Shown in pieces: positions 1-8,501 of a stretch of 64,000 bases of DNA. The stretch lies in assembly GCF_020966775.1 (NCBI RefSeq), contig NZ_JAJKFV010000029.1:923001-987000 (forward strand), given 5' to 3'. Source of the DNA: Rhodopirellula halodulae. GTDB lineage: Bacteria; Planctomycetota; Planctomycetia; Pirellulales; Pirellulaceae. A program made the translations under genes and the position numbers. A model generated the notes under the pieces. That model was not told where the DNA came from. It did no database searches and saw only the letters and a list, made by a program, of their open reading frames with translations. Each line of letters starts with the position of its first letter. Position 1 is the stretch's first letter.

Positions 1-1
1 A

Positions 2-1246
2 GCGGACACGCAGACGTCGGTCTTGTTGTCCAACGAAGGCACCGATGGATACGTGATCGCCGATGCGGTTCAGTGGGTTCGCGTTGACGAAGAAAATCGC
101 GGCGATGACGAAGCGTCCAACAACGCCAAGTCGGAGTTGATGCAGTCGGCTCTTCGCGAACGTCGCGATGCGGTCAAAAGGGAACGCGATCGTTTGATCA
201 GCAACGCACCAGCTCCGCGTCCAATGGCAATGGCTCTAGCGAATTTGCCAAGCGATGAGCAGGAGGATTGTCCGATCCATGTTCGAGGTGAGGTTCGCAA
301 TTTGGGGCCTGTGGTGGCTCGTGGGATCCCACGCGTGTTCAGTGAATCAACCACCGCGTTTGAACCATTGAATGGCAGCGGGCGATTGGAACTCGCTCGA
401 TGGTTGACAGACCCCGATCACCCTTTGACGGCGCGCGTCAGCGTCAACCGAATCTGGATGCATTTGATGGGCGATGGTTTGGTTTCCACGGTTGACAACT
501 TTGGTGAGCGAGGCCGGCGACCGACTCATCCAGAATTGTTGGACGCATTGACGTTGGAGTTCGTTCGCAATGGTTGGCGTCAAAAACAATTGATCCGGCA
601 AATCGTTTGCAGCGACGCTTACTCTCGGGCGACCACGTCCGACGATGATCCCCGCGTGGCACTGGATCCGGAAAACCAATTGAGATGGCGTGGCAGTCGA
701 CGAAGGATTCCTGCGGAGTCGATTCGCGACGCCATGTTGGTCTCCGCCGGCGTGTTGGACTCAACCGGACGCGAAAATTTGATGGATGGTTACGCGACTC
801 TCGTGAGTCAGAACAACGCCAATTCAAAGGCAGTCACCGCGTTTGGATTGGATGATCCGAAACGCACGCTTTATCTACCATTGATTCGGTCGGAGGTTCC
901 GCCGTTGTTGGCCAACTTGGACGTGGCGGACCCCGATCTGCTGGTTGGAAAACGTCCGACCACCAATGTTCCGGCTCAGGCGTTGACGCTGATCGGCAGT
1001 CCCGAAGTGCGGCGATGGGCGATGCTGACCACTCAGAAAATGTTGGCGGAGACGGAGACCGTGGAGCAGCGAGTCAACTGGGTTTGTGAAGTCTTGTTGA
1101 CTCGGCCGTCACAATCCACGGACCTCGCGATTTTGCAGGAGTGGTTGGCAAGCGATGCAGCGAAGACCTTGCCAACGGAAGCCGATCGTTATCGCGAATG
1201 GATCGCCGCGATCTTTGCCAGCACTGAATTTCGATTTTTGGATTGA
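2..1246 (+). CDS. DUF1553 (PSD1-type) planctomycete protein, C-terminal part
   Basis: The reading frame is open from base 2, so the gene starts upstream of the window and only about 414 C-terminal residues are visible. The segment RLELARWLTDPDHPLTARV followed by NRIWMHLMGDGLV and the motif THPELLDAL is typical of the DUF1553 (PSD1) domain, which in full-length proteins usually follows DUF1549 and often a cytochrome c-like domain. The biochemical role of the family is not settled; in planctomycetes these genes nearly always precede a DUF1501 gene, as here, 9 bp downstream, which suggests co-transcription and a shared exported function. The missing N-terminus prevents saying whether a heme-binding domain is present. 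Confidence 0.88.
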   Translation, partial: ADTQTSVLLSNEGTDGYVIADAVQWVRVDEENRGDDEASNNAKSELMQSALRERRDAVKRERDRLISNAPAPRPMAMALANLPSDEQEDCPIHVRGEVRNLGPVVARGIPRVFSESTTAFEPLNGSGRLELARWLTDPDHPLTARVSVNRIWMHLMGDGLVSTVDNFGERGRRPTHPELLDALTLEFVRNGWRQKQLIRQIVCSDAYSRATTSDDDPRVALDPENQLRWRGSRRRIPAESIRDAMLVSAGVLDSTGRENLMDGYATLVSQNNANSKAVTAFGLDDPKRTLYLPLIRSEVPPLLANLDVADPDLLVGKRPTTNVPAQALTLIGSPEVRRWAMLTTQKMLAETETVEQRVNWVCEVLLTRPSQSTDLAILQEWLASDAAKTLPTEADRYREWIAAIFASTEFRFLD

Positions 1247-1255
1247 GGTGGAACA

Positions 1256-2626
1256 ATGAAATTGAGTCGACGCGATTGTTTGGTCCACTCGTCTTGGACC
1301 ACGGGAGCCTTGGCGGTCACGGCCTCCGCCGTTCCGGCTGGTTTCACCTTGGCCGGTGAGACCAACGATGCCGCGTCCGTCTCGCATCATCCTGCCAAGG
1401 CCAAGCGGGTAATTTTTTTGTTCATGCACGGTGGCCCGTCGCATGTGGACACCTTTGACTACAAACCACGTTTGATTGCGGACAACGGCAAGGACTTGCC
1501 GTTCGATCTGCCGCCGCAGATCAGTGCCAAACCAACGTTGCTGGCCAGTCCGTGGAAATGGTCCCAGCATGGTGAGGCGGGATTGTGGGCGACCGATTTG
1601 TTGCCGGAAATGAGCAAGCATTTGGATTCACTCTGCGTGATCCGGTCCATGCACACTCGTGGTCAATCTCACGGGCAAGCCGTTGGGATGGTCAACACGG
1701 GAAGCGATAACTTTGTTCGTCCGAGTGTTGGTGCGTGGGTGAGTTATGCCTTGGGGTCGGCTCATCCGGATTTGCCGGCTCACGTCGCGATTGCTCCCGC
1801 GACGGCTCACGGCGGCCCTCGCAACTATGGGGCTGCTTTCTTACCCGCGAAGCATCAAGCCACCGTGATCGGCAAGAACGGAAAGATCGGGGATGGCAAG
1901 ATCGCCTACTTGGATTCGGCTCAAGATCATCAGTTTGCTTTGGTCAACCGACTCAATCGTGCGCACGCCGAAGTCTCCGGTCGCGATCGTTCCACCGATG
2001 GTGCAATCGAGGCGGTTGATCTTGCCAATCGCATGCGAGGTGCTGCGCCGGAGGTGATGGACCTTTCGAAAGAAACGCAAACCACGAAGGAGCTGTATGG
2101 GATCGGTGACAAGGCGACGGATTCCTTTGGTCGCAGTTGTCTGATGGCCCGAAGACTGGCGGAAGCCGGTGTCCGTTTCATCACGGTCAGCAGTGGTCAG
2201 GTTTGGGACCAGCACGGCAATCTCAAGAAAGGTCACGACAAGAACGCCGCAACGACGGACAAGCCCATTGCTGGCTTGATCGCGGATCTGCAACAACGCG
2301 GTTTATGGGAAGACACGTTGATCGTCTGGGGTGGAGAATTTGGACGAACGCCCGTTGTGCAAGGAAGCAACGGACGGGACCACAACCCACAGGGGTTCAG
2401 CATGGTGCTCGGAGGCGGAGGTGTGCGCGGCGGAATGACGTACGGTGAAACCGATGAGTTTGGTTACTACGCCGTGCGAGATCGAGTCCACATGCACGAC
2501 CTGCACGCCACGATCTTGCATCAATTGGGCATCGACCACGAGCGTTTGACCTACCGCTACGCCGGCCGAGACTTCCGCCTCACCGACGTCCACGGCCGTA
2601 TCGTCGAGGAAATTTTGAACGGTTGA
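1256..2626 (+). CDS. DUF1501 protein with Tat signal (sulfatase-like fold)
   Basis: A 456-residue protein. The N-terminus carries SRRDCL followed by a hydrophobic stretch, a plausible twin-arginine signal, so export to the periplasm is inferred. DUF1501 belongs to the alkaline phosphatase/sulfatase-like superfamily; [16 protein letters not shown] near residue 56 and GGEFGRTP near residue 361 with GRDHNPQGF are the family's hallmark blocks. The ATG lies 9 bp after the stop of the DUF1553 gene, making the usual planctomycete DUF1553-DUF1501 pair. Substrate is unknown. Length is normal for the family and nothing appears truncated. Confidence 0.92.
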   Translation: MKLSRRDCLVHSSWTTGALAVTASAVPAGFTLAGETNDAASVSHHPAKAKRVIFLFMHGGPSHVDTFDYKPRLIADNGKDLPFDLPPQISAKPTLLASPWKWSQHGEAGLWATDLLPEMSKHLDSLCVIRSMHTRGQSHGQAVGMVNTGSDNFVRPSVGAWVSYALGSAHPDLPAHVAIAPATAHGGPRNYGAAFLPAKHQATVIGKNGKIGDGKIAYLDSAQDHQFALVNRLNRAHAEVSGRDRSTDGAIEAVDLANRMRGAAPEVMDLSKETQTTKELYGIGDKATDSFGRSCLMARRLAEAGVRFITVSSGQVWDQHGNLKKGHDKNAATTDKPIAGLIADLQQRGLWEDTLIVWGGEFGRTPVVQGSNGRDHNPQGFSMVLGGGGVRGGMTYGETDEFGYYAVRDRVHMHDLHATILHQLGIDHERLTYRYAGRDFRLTDVHGRIVEEILNG

Positions 2627-2778
2627 TCAATGGTCGAGTGCCGAATGTGAGTTCTGGACTGCGTGAGTGACACCTTCGAGGCCGACAATTTCGTGCTGGT
2701 TGGCCAGTTTTGGGGTTGGCTGGTAAGTTGGGATCTTTTGACGCTCTCTTCTGAACACGCTGCCGCGAACCATTCGAC

Positions 2779-3627
2779 ATGAACGCTGCTGAAAATCGCT
2801 CTGGACCGCACCGGTCCGGCGGAAAAAAGGCCAAACAGACCACGGCGGCTGGGGTGGTCATCGCTGTGCTGATCGGCGGTTACACGCTGTTGCGGCCGAC
2901 CATCAATGATGCCACCGGATGGAATTTGCCGGCACTGCCCGCCAACGAAGTTTCGCGAGAGCAGGTGGCGGATCGTTCGTCGACCGCACCTGTTGACTCC
3001 CCCAAAGCCAGTTCCGCAAAGCCGAAGCAATCGGATTCGGTCTCACAATCGAAGGCGTCAGCGGTCCATTCGCAGAAGTCAAAGCCTGACGACGCCTCGA
3101 CCAAGACCGGTAGAACGGAATCGATACGAAAGGATTCGCCTGGACCGCTCGCGTCAAAAATGACCCGAGGCGACCCGGCGAGTTCGTCCAAGACGAACAG
3201 CACCGCTTCGCGGGATGCGGACGCGGAGCAAAGCGATCTGAAGTACGGTCTGCTGCGGGAAATCAGTCCAGATCGATATCTATCACCGGCCGGCGTGCTG
3301 TATACGCCAGGAAGCGCGGAAGGTCACCGTCTGGAACACCTGCGGCGTCACACCAAGGACCAGCCCAATCGAAGTGGCAAACACGGTGTATTTGACGGTG
3401 ACATGCCCGGAGCCTTGGCAACCATCGACAAGGCCTATGAGAAGGCACAAGCCAATCAACGCACGACGAAAGAAGTGGATGGCAACCGAACGATCTACAC
3501 CGTCGATATGGGAAAACGAGTTGGGTATGTGGGTGGACGTGATGGCCGCCAGCGTCGCAATCCAATGGCTCGGCGTGTCCGATTGGTCATGGAAGGCAAT
3601 CGTTTGATCACCGCGTTTCCATTGTGA
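2779..3627 (+). CDS. Membrane-anchored protein with C-terminal RNase-fold-like domain
   Basis: A 282-residue protein with one predicted membrane segment at about residues 23-38, a Ser/Lys/Ala-rich linker (about 45-150) and a compact C-terminal domain (about 150-282). The domain starts with YLSPAGVLYTPGSAEGHRL, contains TKDQPNRSGKHGVF, and ends in MGKRVGYVGG...RRVRLVMEG...ITAFPL. This arrangement of an early histidine, a K/HG block and a terminal TAFP strand resembles BECR-fold (barnase/EndoU/colicin E5-like) ribonuclease domains. That resemblance is inferred from pattern and was not searched. No immunity-like gene is adjacent; the next gene is a zinc-ribbon protein. The ATG follows a 152-bp gap. 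Confidence 0.7.
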   Translation: MNAAENRSGPHRSGGKKAKQTTAAGVVIAVLIGGYTLLRPTINDATGWNLPALPANEVSREQVADRSSTAPVDSPKASSAKPKQSDSVSQSKASAVHSQKSKPDDASTKTGRTESIRKDSPGPLASKMTRGDPASSSKTNSTASRDADAEQSDLKYGLLREISPDRYLSPAGVLYTPGSAEGHRLEHLRRHTKDQPNRSGKHGVFDGDMPGALATIDKAYEKAQANQRTTKEVDGNRTIYTVDMGKRVGYVGGRDGRQRRNPMARRVRLVMEGNRLITAFPL

Positions 3628-3688
3628 CCTCTCGGTAACACGATCTCACCCGCAATTCATCCGTTTCGTATTGTTGGAAATTTATTCC

Positions 3689-4054
3689 GTGTCCCAGCTT
3701 GACCCACCCTCCAACGAATCGTCTGCCGATTCAAAATCGAACCCGCGGTTCAGCGTCGGTTCGTGTCCCATTTGCGAACAAGGGTTGTGTTCCATCCGCG
3801 CGTGCGGATTGGTCAACGACCGACCCACGTACGGTTTGGTGGTTTGCGACGAATGCGAAGCCATTTGGTTGCAACCCGATTTGAATGGGGTGCATGTCTA
3901 CGCTGACGCCGAAGATCCCAAATGTCCGGTCGATCAATCGCACCTTTATCGTGGCAACAGCCGATGGGCCACGCCATCCGACATTGATCAACTCGGCTGG
4001 AGCGATGCCGTGAATCCTGATTTGACGTACGACCCCGATTCGGATGCTTCCTGA
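3689..4054 (+). CDS. Small zinc-ribbon-like protein
   Basis: A protein of about 121 residues starting at GTG 3689; an in-frame TTG at 3671 is an alternative start. Two Cys pairs, CPIC (after FSVGS) and CDEC (before EAIWLQPD), spaced about 30 residues apart, are what a four-cysteine zinc ribbon would need. The C-terminal half is acidic and has no recognised domain. It is not evidently part of an operon, with a 61-bp gap from the preceding gene and a 140-bp gap to the next. No function is claimed. Confidence 0.6.
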   Translation: MSQLDPPSNESSADSKSNPRFSVGSCPICEQGLCSIRACGLVNDRPTYGLVVCDECEAIWLQPDLNGVHVYADAEDPKCPVDQSHLYRGNSRWATPSDIDQLGWSDAVNPDLTYDPDSDAS

Positions 4055-4133
4055 CGGAGCATCGCGAGCGAGTTTTAACATGGTATTGTTGCGACTCGCT
4101 ATGGCAACGATCCACAGCAACGCCGTGTTGACC

Positions 4134-4164
4134 ACCCTGCTCTGCCCTGCCCTTCCCTGCCCCA
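4134..4164 (-). promoter_or_regulatory. Potential G-quadruplex motif upstream of the 4195 gene
   Basis: The plus strand has four C-runs (4145-4147, 4150-4152, 4155-4157, 4160-4163) separated by only two bases each, with a further CCC at 4135-4137. The minus strand therefore reads G4-N2-G3-N2-G3-N2-G3, a canonical quadruplex pattern. It ends about 31 bp before the start codon of the next gene. Structure formation and any regulatory role are inference. Confidence 0.5.
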
Positions 4165-4194
4165 GAAATTCACCTCAACCTGGAACCTAGACCT

Positions 4195-5733
4195 TTGTCG
4201 GAAATCTCTTTTGATCCCTTGCTGTCCCCCGGTGCGGATCCCGTTCAAGCTGGAGTGACGCTCAAGCAATTTGCCGACGATGCCGAGCTGAGTGGTCCGG
4301 CTTTGATCGCTGCGCTCGCGGAGGAGTCGGAGCGATTGATCGATGCCGATCCTGCCATCACCGGCGGGCTATTGCGATTGATTCATCTGAAGACGTTGCG
4401 AGACGAAGGCGACGCGTTGTTGCAGATCAATCCGGAGTCAATTCGGCGGATCATGGTGGCGCTGTCACCTGAAGTCTCCAACCGCCATCTGATGTTGCAG
4501 TTGTTGGCGATGATGCGTTCCGACGAATCGCTTGCCATTTTGGTGCAACAGCTCATGGAGTCGCCTCCAAAAGGATGGATGGCTTCGGCTCAAATTCTCA
4601 GTCCCCTGATGCAGCATCGGGATTGGCCGATTGACGTGGTTTTTCCGGCGATTCTAGATTGCATGGGCGAACCATCGTTGGCGGCACCGGTATTGGATTT
4701 GGCGGGGCACGTGACTCGGACTCACCAAGTTGACAGCCATCCCGCACGTGAGCGTGTTGCGGCGTTGAATGCGTTGTTGGGTCAGGTTGCCGGACGATTG
4801 GCTCGGTTTGAAGAAGACCCACGCAGTTTCGGTACGGAAGTCGATCAGGTTCAAGCGGTGCTTGGAGAAGCCGTGGCGTTGGCCGTTTCATTGTGCGATG
4901 CGATTGGTTTGATCGGTGACGAGAGTTCGATTGGCGAACTCAACAAGACATTGGATTTGAAGCATCGCCGCGTTCAATGCGAGGCCGCGGGAGCCTTGGC
5001 TAAGCTGGGTCAAGAAAATGGTAGAGAGCGATTGGCAGAATTGGCGGGAGAACCGGCCGCGAGACTTCGCGCCATCGCTTACGCGGACGAGTTGGGACTA
5101 CAAGATCTGATCGACGACGTTCATCGTGAACCATCCGCCACGGCCGAGGCCGAGATGGCGTTGTGGTTGACCCAACCTCAGCAAATGGGCGTGCCGCCGA
5201 CGGGTGTGGAGGTGGTGGATTCACGTCGCATGCTTTGGCCCAGCTTCAACGATCCAGTGGACGTGTTCTTGGTCCGGTTTGAATACAATTTTGGCGAGAA
5301 ACAATACAGCAACATCGGAATCACGGGGCCCACGGTGTTCACGATGTCATGCGACGTGGCGGATCTACCGCCCGAGGATATCTATGCGATGTACGCGGGA
5401 TGGCATGCGGACCATCAAGACATCTTCACCGTCCCATCGAAAGAGTTCAACGAGGCTCAACGCCGGATCATCGAGCCACTGCAGACGTATTTGGAACGGG
5501 TTGGTTACGAAGACGTGAAAGTTGATTGCCTCGGTTTCTTCCTTGACGAAACCGCGGCAGTCTTCACCGCCGTTCGCAACGAGAAGACTTGTGTGGTCGT
5601 CACCGACGGTTTGGAAACCATCGATTTGCCCACGGCAGGAAGATTGCGTCCTCCAAGTCCAGAAGATCTGTTCAACCTCTACAAAGGCCGGAAGATGCTG
5701 CGGACTTTCAATCCCAGCGGCCTGTCTGAGTGA
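4195..5733 (+). CDS. Helical-repeat (HEAT-like) protein of unknown function
   Basis: A 512-residue soluble protein with a TTG start and no signal or membrane segment. Residues 20-320 are a run of amphipathic Leu/Ala-rich helices; ELNKTLDLKHRRVQCEAAGALAKLG and following text look like HEAT or PBS-lyase repeats. Residues about 340-500 form a separate alpha/beta domain (VDVFLVRFEYNFG, YSNIGITGPTVFTMS, AMYAGWHADH, DCLGFFLDE) that I do not recognise. The next gene, a small WXG100-like helical protein, starts 43 bp after the stop and may be co-transcribed. An alternative start is not obvious because the N-terminus lacks nearby ATG codons. Confidence 0.75.
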   Translation: MSEISFDPLLSPGADPVQAGVTLKQFADDAELSGPALIAALAEESERLIDADPAITGGLLRLIHLKTLRDEGDALLQINPESIRRIMVALSPEVSNRHLMLQLLAMMRSDESLAILVQQLMESPPKGWMASAQILSPLMQHRDWPIDVVFPAILDCMGEPSLAAPVLDLAGHVTRTHQVDSHPARERVAALNALLGQVAGRLARFEEDPRSFGTEVDQVQAVLGEAVALAVSLCDAIGLIGDESSIGELNKTLDLKHRRVQCEAAGALAKLGQENGRERLAELAGEPAARLRAIAYADELGLQDLIDDVHREPSATAEAEMALWLTQPQQMGVPPTGVEVVDSRRMLWPSFNDPVDVFLVRFEYNFGEKQYSNIGITGPTVFTMSCDVADLPPEDIYAMYAGWHADHQDIFTVPSKEFNEAQRRIIEPLQTYLERVGYEDVKVDCLGFFLDETAAVFTAVRNEKTCVVVTDGLETIDLPTAGRLRPPSPEDLFNLYKGRKMLRTFNPSGLSE

Positions 5734-5776
5734 CGAACGCGACCGATAAGAGCTCCCGTTGTGGGCGGTCTTTCAG

Positions 5777-6076
5777 ATGGATCCAAGTTTCGAAGAATCA
5801 TACAATTACAACCGAGACCAATTCATGAAGGCCTTTGGAACGGGACCGCTTCAAGAGACGCAGAACCAATTGCGGCATGAGTTCAATGAGTTTGTCCAAC
5901 AGTGGCAGCAGACCAAGTCGGTTTGGAAGGATGAGCCGGCCCGGCAGTTCGAGGAACAGTGTTTGGCGGATCTGGCCCCGACGTTGAATCGCGTTTCGGG
6001 AGCAATTCAAAGTTTGGTCGAAGCGGTTCATCAAGCGGATCGGCTGTTGGACGACCCAGACGAAATGGTCCACTGA
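5777..6076 (+). CDS. Small WXG100-like helical protein
   Basis: A 99-residue protein from ATG 5777 (a TTG at 5759 would add six residues). It is almost entirely helical, rich in Gln and Glu, with two long helices separated near KSVWKDEPARQFEEQ. A Trp-x-Asp/Gly turn followed by an aromatic residue and a second helix is the pattern of WXG100/ESX-type helical hairpins. No FtsK/EccC-type ATPase is present in the window, so an ESX substrate role cannot be assumed. It follows the 512-residue repeat protein on the same strand and could be its partner. Confidence 0.6.
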   Translation: MDPSFEESYNYNRDQFMKAFGTGPLQETQNQLRHEFNEFVQQWQQTKSVWKDEPARQFEEQCLADLAPTLNRVSGAIQSLVEAVHQADRLLDDPDEMVH

Positions 6077-6160
6077 TTCGCGTGGTCGCGTTCCCAAACG
6101 TGCCATTTTTCCCTAGGATTCTGGCTGTTCTAGCTGTTCCAACTGGCGAATCATGGCCCA

Positions 6161-7930
6161 ATGATGGATTTTTTTCCGAACCTTCACTTCGACGATCCGC
6201 TGTTCAACATGGCGATCGTTCTCACGGCGGGAGTGTTGGGCGGTGAACTGTTTGCTCTGATTCGATTGCCCAAGGTCACCGGTTGGATTGCAACTGGCAT
6301 TCTGCTGCGGCAGTTGCGTTTGCCTGGGATGGATACCGTGGTGGATCCGTCGGCTTTGGATCGCTTTGGTCCCTACATGAATTTTGTGTTGGGATTCATT
6401 GCGTTCACGGTCGGCGCAACATTGTATTTCGGAAGTCTTCGAAACACCGGCAAACGGATCGGATTGTTGCTTCTAGGTGAAGCCTTGATCACACCCTTGT
6501 CCGTTGGGTTGTTGATGTATTTCGGCGGTCGGGTGTTGGACCCGTCGATGGCTTTGCCGCCGGCAGCCCTGTTTGCCGCGATTGCCATTGCGGGTGCGCC
6601 TGGCACGACAGTGTTGGTGATTCAAGAAGCCCGCGCGAGAGGCATCCTGACCCGCACGTTGTTGGCGGCAATCGGATTGATCGACATGGTTGCCGTGGCG
6701 GTGTTTGTTTTCATTTCCACCTTCCTGGCGGATCAATCCGGTTGGCTGCATGCACTCGAGAGTGTTGGTGTCCAATTCGCGGTCACGTTTGTAATCGGAG
6801 CGTTGTGTTCGTTGCTGGCGATCGTGTTGGTACGAACCGTGGTCAGCCCGGCCTTCTTGGGGCCATTGATGGTCGCGGTTGTCTTGGGGGCTTGGGGGGC
6901 AGCGGCGAGCTTCGGGACCTCCGGCGGCATTCTCGCTTGCACCTTCGCCGGGATCACGCTCACCAACAGTCGCCATGATTTGGTTCGTTCCGGTGAAGCC
7001 TATTTGAATTCGATTGGCGGTGCTCTGTTTGCTTTGTTTTACACCTTTGCCGGAATGAAGTTGGACTTCACCCAAATCCCACCGGTGATTGGTTTGGTGG
7101 CTTTGTATTTCTTGGCCAGGTTGGCGGCGAAATCAGTCAGCGCTTATGTCGCGATGACGCTGTCAGGAGCCACTGACAACTTGCGTCGCTATTTGGGAAT
7201 GTCATTGTTGCCACACGGCGGCGTCGCGGTCGGGTTGATTTTGTTGGTCGCCAGCGAGCAGTCAGGGTTTTCCGAAGAGGTCAAGTCGTTGGTCACGACG
7301 GTCGGCCTCTCTGCACTCGCGATCAACCAATTGCTTGGCCCGAGCGCAACCCGGTTCGCATTGACGCAAACGGGAGAGGCGAAGAAGGATCGTCCACGTT
7401 TGCTGGACTTCCTACAAGAAAACCGAATCATGGTGGACTTGGATGGCGACAAGCAGGAGATTTTTCAGAAGCTCACCGGGCTTTTATATGCCACCACTCC
7501 GATGAAGGTTCCTCAAGAGAAATTCATCGAATCCGTCTGGGCTCGCGAAGAGAGTCAAACGACGTGTTTGGGGTCGGGATTGATGATTCCTCACGCGATC
7601 ATCGACGAACCAGGCGCCAAAGAAGTCAAAGGTGTGTTGGGGATCAGCAAGAAAGGCATTGCATTGGACACGCCGGATGGGCGTTTGGTCCACGCCGTGT
7701 TGCTGCTGGCGACACCCGAATCCAGCCGCAAACGACACCTCGAAATCCTCGCGGCGTTCGCGACCGCGATCACCCGAGACATCAACATTCGCGAACAGTT
7801 GTACCGTTCCCGGAGTCCTGCCCACGCGTATGAAGTGTTGCACGCGGATGATCTCAACGACCTGAACTACTTCTTAGAAGATGCTCAGGAGCGTGCTGGT
7901 TTGTTGGAATCCAATCAAGAAGAGTCGTGA
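6161..7930 (+). CDS. Kef-type cation:proton antiporter fused to PTS EIIA domain
   Basis: A 589-residue fusion. Residues about 10-410 hold a dozen hydrophobic segments of the CPA2 (KefB-like) antiporter family, starting with MAIVLTAGVLGGELFALIRLPKVTGWIATG. Residues about 425-575 are a PTS EIIA domain of the mannitol/fructose/nitrogen type; GLMIPHA places the expected phosphorylatable histidine at residue 478. The architecture suggests monovalent cation/proton exchange controlled by phosphotransfer. No PTS EI, HPr or EIIBC gene is in the window. Two consecutive ATGs (6161 and 6164) are possible starts. The stop overlaps the next start region by four bases, so the two genes are probably coupled. 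Confidence 0.9.
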   Translation: MMDFFPNLHFDDPLFNMAIVLTAGVLGGELFALIRLPKVTGWIATGILLRQLRLPGMDTVVDPSALDRFGPYMNFVLGFIAFTVGATLYFGSLRNTGKRIGLLLLGEALITPLSVGLLMYFGGRVLDPSMALPPAALFAAIAIAGAPGTTVLVIQEARARGILTRTLLAAIGLIDMVAVAVFVFISTFLADQSGWLHALESVGVQFAVTFVIGALCSLLAIVLVRTVVSPAFLGPLMVAVVLGAWGAAASFGTSGGILACTFAGITLTNSRHDLVRSGEAYLNSIGGALFALFYTFAGMKLDFTQIPPVIGLVALYFLARLAAKSVSAYVAMTLSGATDNLRRYLGMSLLPHGGVAVGLILLVASEQSGFSEEVKSLVTTVGLSALAINQLLGPSATRFALTQTGEAKKDRPRLLDFLQENRIMVDLDGDKQEIFQKLTGLLYATTPMKVPQEKFIESVWAREESQTTCLGSGLMIPHAIIDEPGAKEVKGVLGISKKGIALDTPDGRLVHAVLLLATPESSRKRHLEILAAFATAITRDINIREQLYRSRSPAHAYEVLHADDLNDLNYFLEDAQERAGLLESNQEES

Positions 7931-8463
7931 AGAAAGCGAGTTCAGAGATGGCTGATTCAACCCAGTGTGGTTGCCCCGACGTTGATGCGGAAAAGTGTGT
8001 TCGAGTTGCGGTGATCACGCTCAGCGATACTCGAGGAAAAGCGGAGGATCGCAGTGGCGATCGCGTCGCGTCATTGCTCGAAGAAGCAGGCCACGTTGTG
8101 GCGAACCGCTTTTGGCTGACCGATGATTTGGATGGGTTGAAGGATTGTCTTCGCCAGTTGAAATCCGACGAAACGGTGGAATCTATTGTCACCACCGGTG
8201 GCACCGGCATCGCACCGAGAGATTTGGCAATCGAGGCGATTGAATCGATGCTGGATGTGAGCTTGCCGGGGTTTGGCGAAACGTTCCGATCGATCTCCTA
8301 TGCCGAGATTGGCCCCAAGGCGATGCTCAGCCGTGCAACGGCGGGACGCATGGGAACCAAGGTCTTGTTTGCACTCCCCGGTTCGACCGGAGCGGTCACG
8401 ACGGGAATGACCCAGTGTGTTTTGCCGATCTTGCGTCACGCGGTTTCTCTCGCGACACGTTGA
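7927..8463 (+). CDS. moaB: Molybdenum cofactor biosynthesis protein, MoaB/MogA family
   Basis: A 178-residue protein whose GTG start overlaps the antiporter stop (GTGA); an in-frame ATG at 7948 would give 171 residues. VRVAVITLSDTRG, TTGGTGIAPRD, PGFGE and ALPGSTGAV are the molybdopterin-binding motifs of the MoaB/MogA fold. Members adenylylate molybdopterin before molybdenum insertion or have an accessory role. There is no other moa/moe gene nearby, so MoaB versus MogA cannot be decided from context. Length is normal for the family. Confidence 0.9.
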   Translation: MKKASSEMADSTQCGCPDVDAEKCVRVAVITLSDTRGKAEDRSGDRVASLLEEAGHVVANRFWLTDDLDGLKDCLRQLKSDETVESIVTTGGTGIAPRDLAIEAIESMLDVSLPGFGETFRSISYAEIGPKAMLSRATAGRMGTKVLFALPGSTGAVTTGMTQCVLPILRHAVSLATR

Positions 8464-8501
8464 TCACGGCGGATCGGCTGAGGTTCTGACGCCGGGTTCG
8501 C

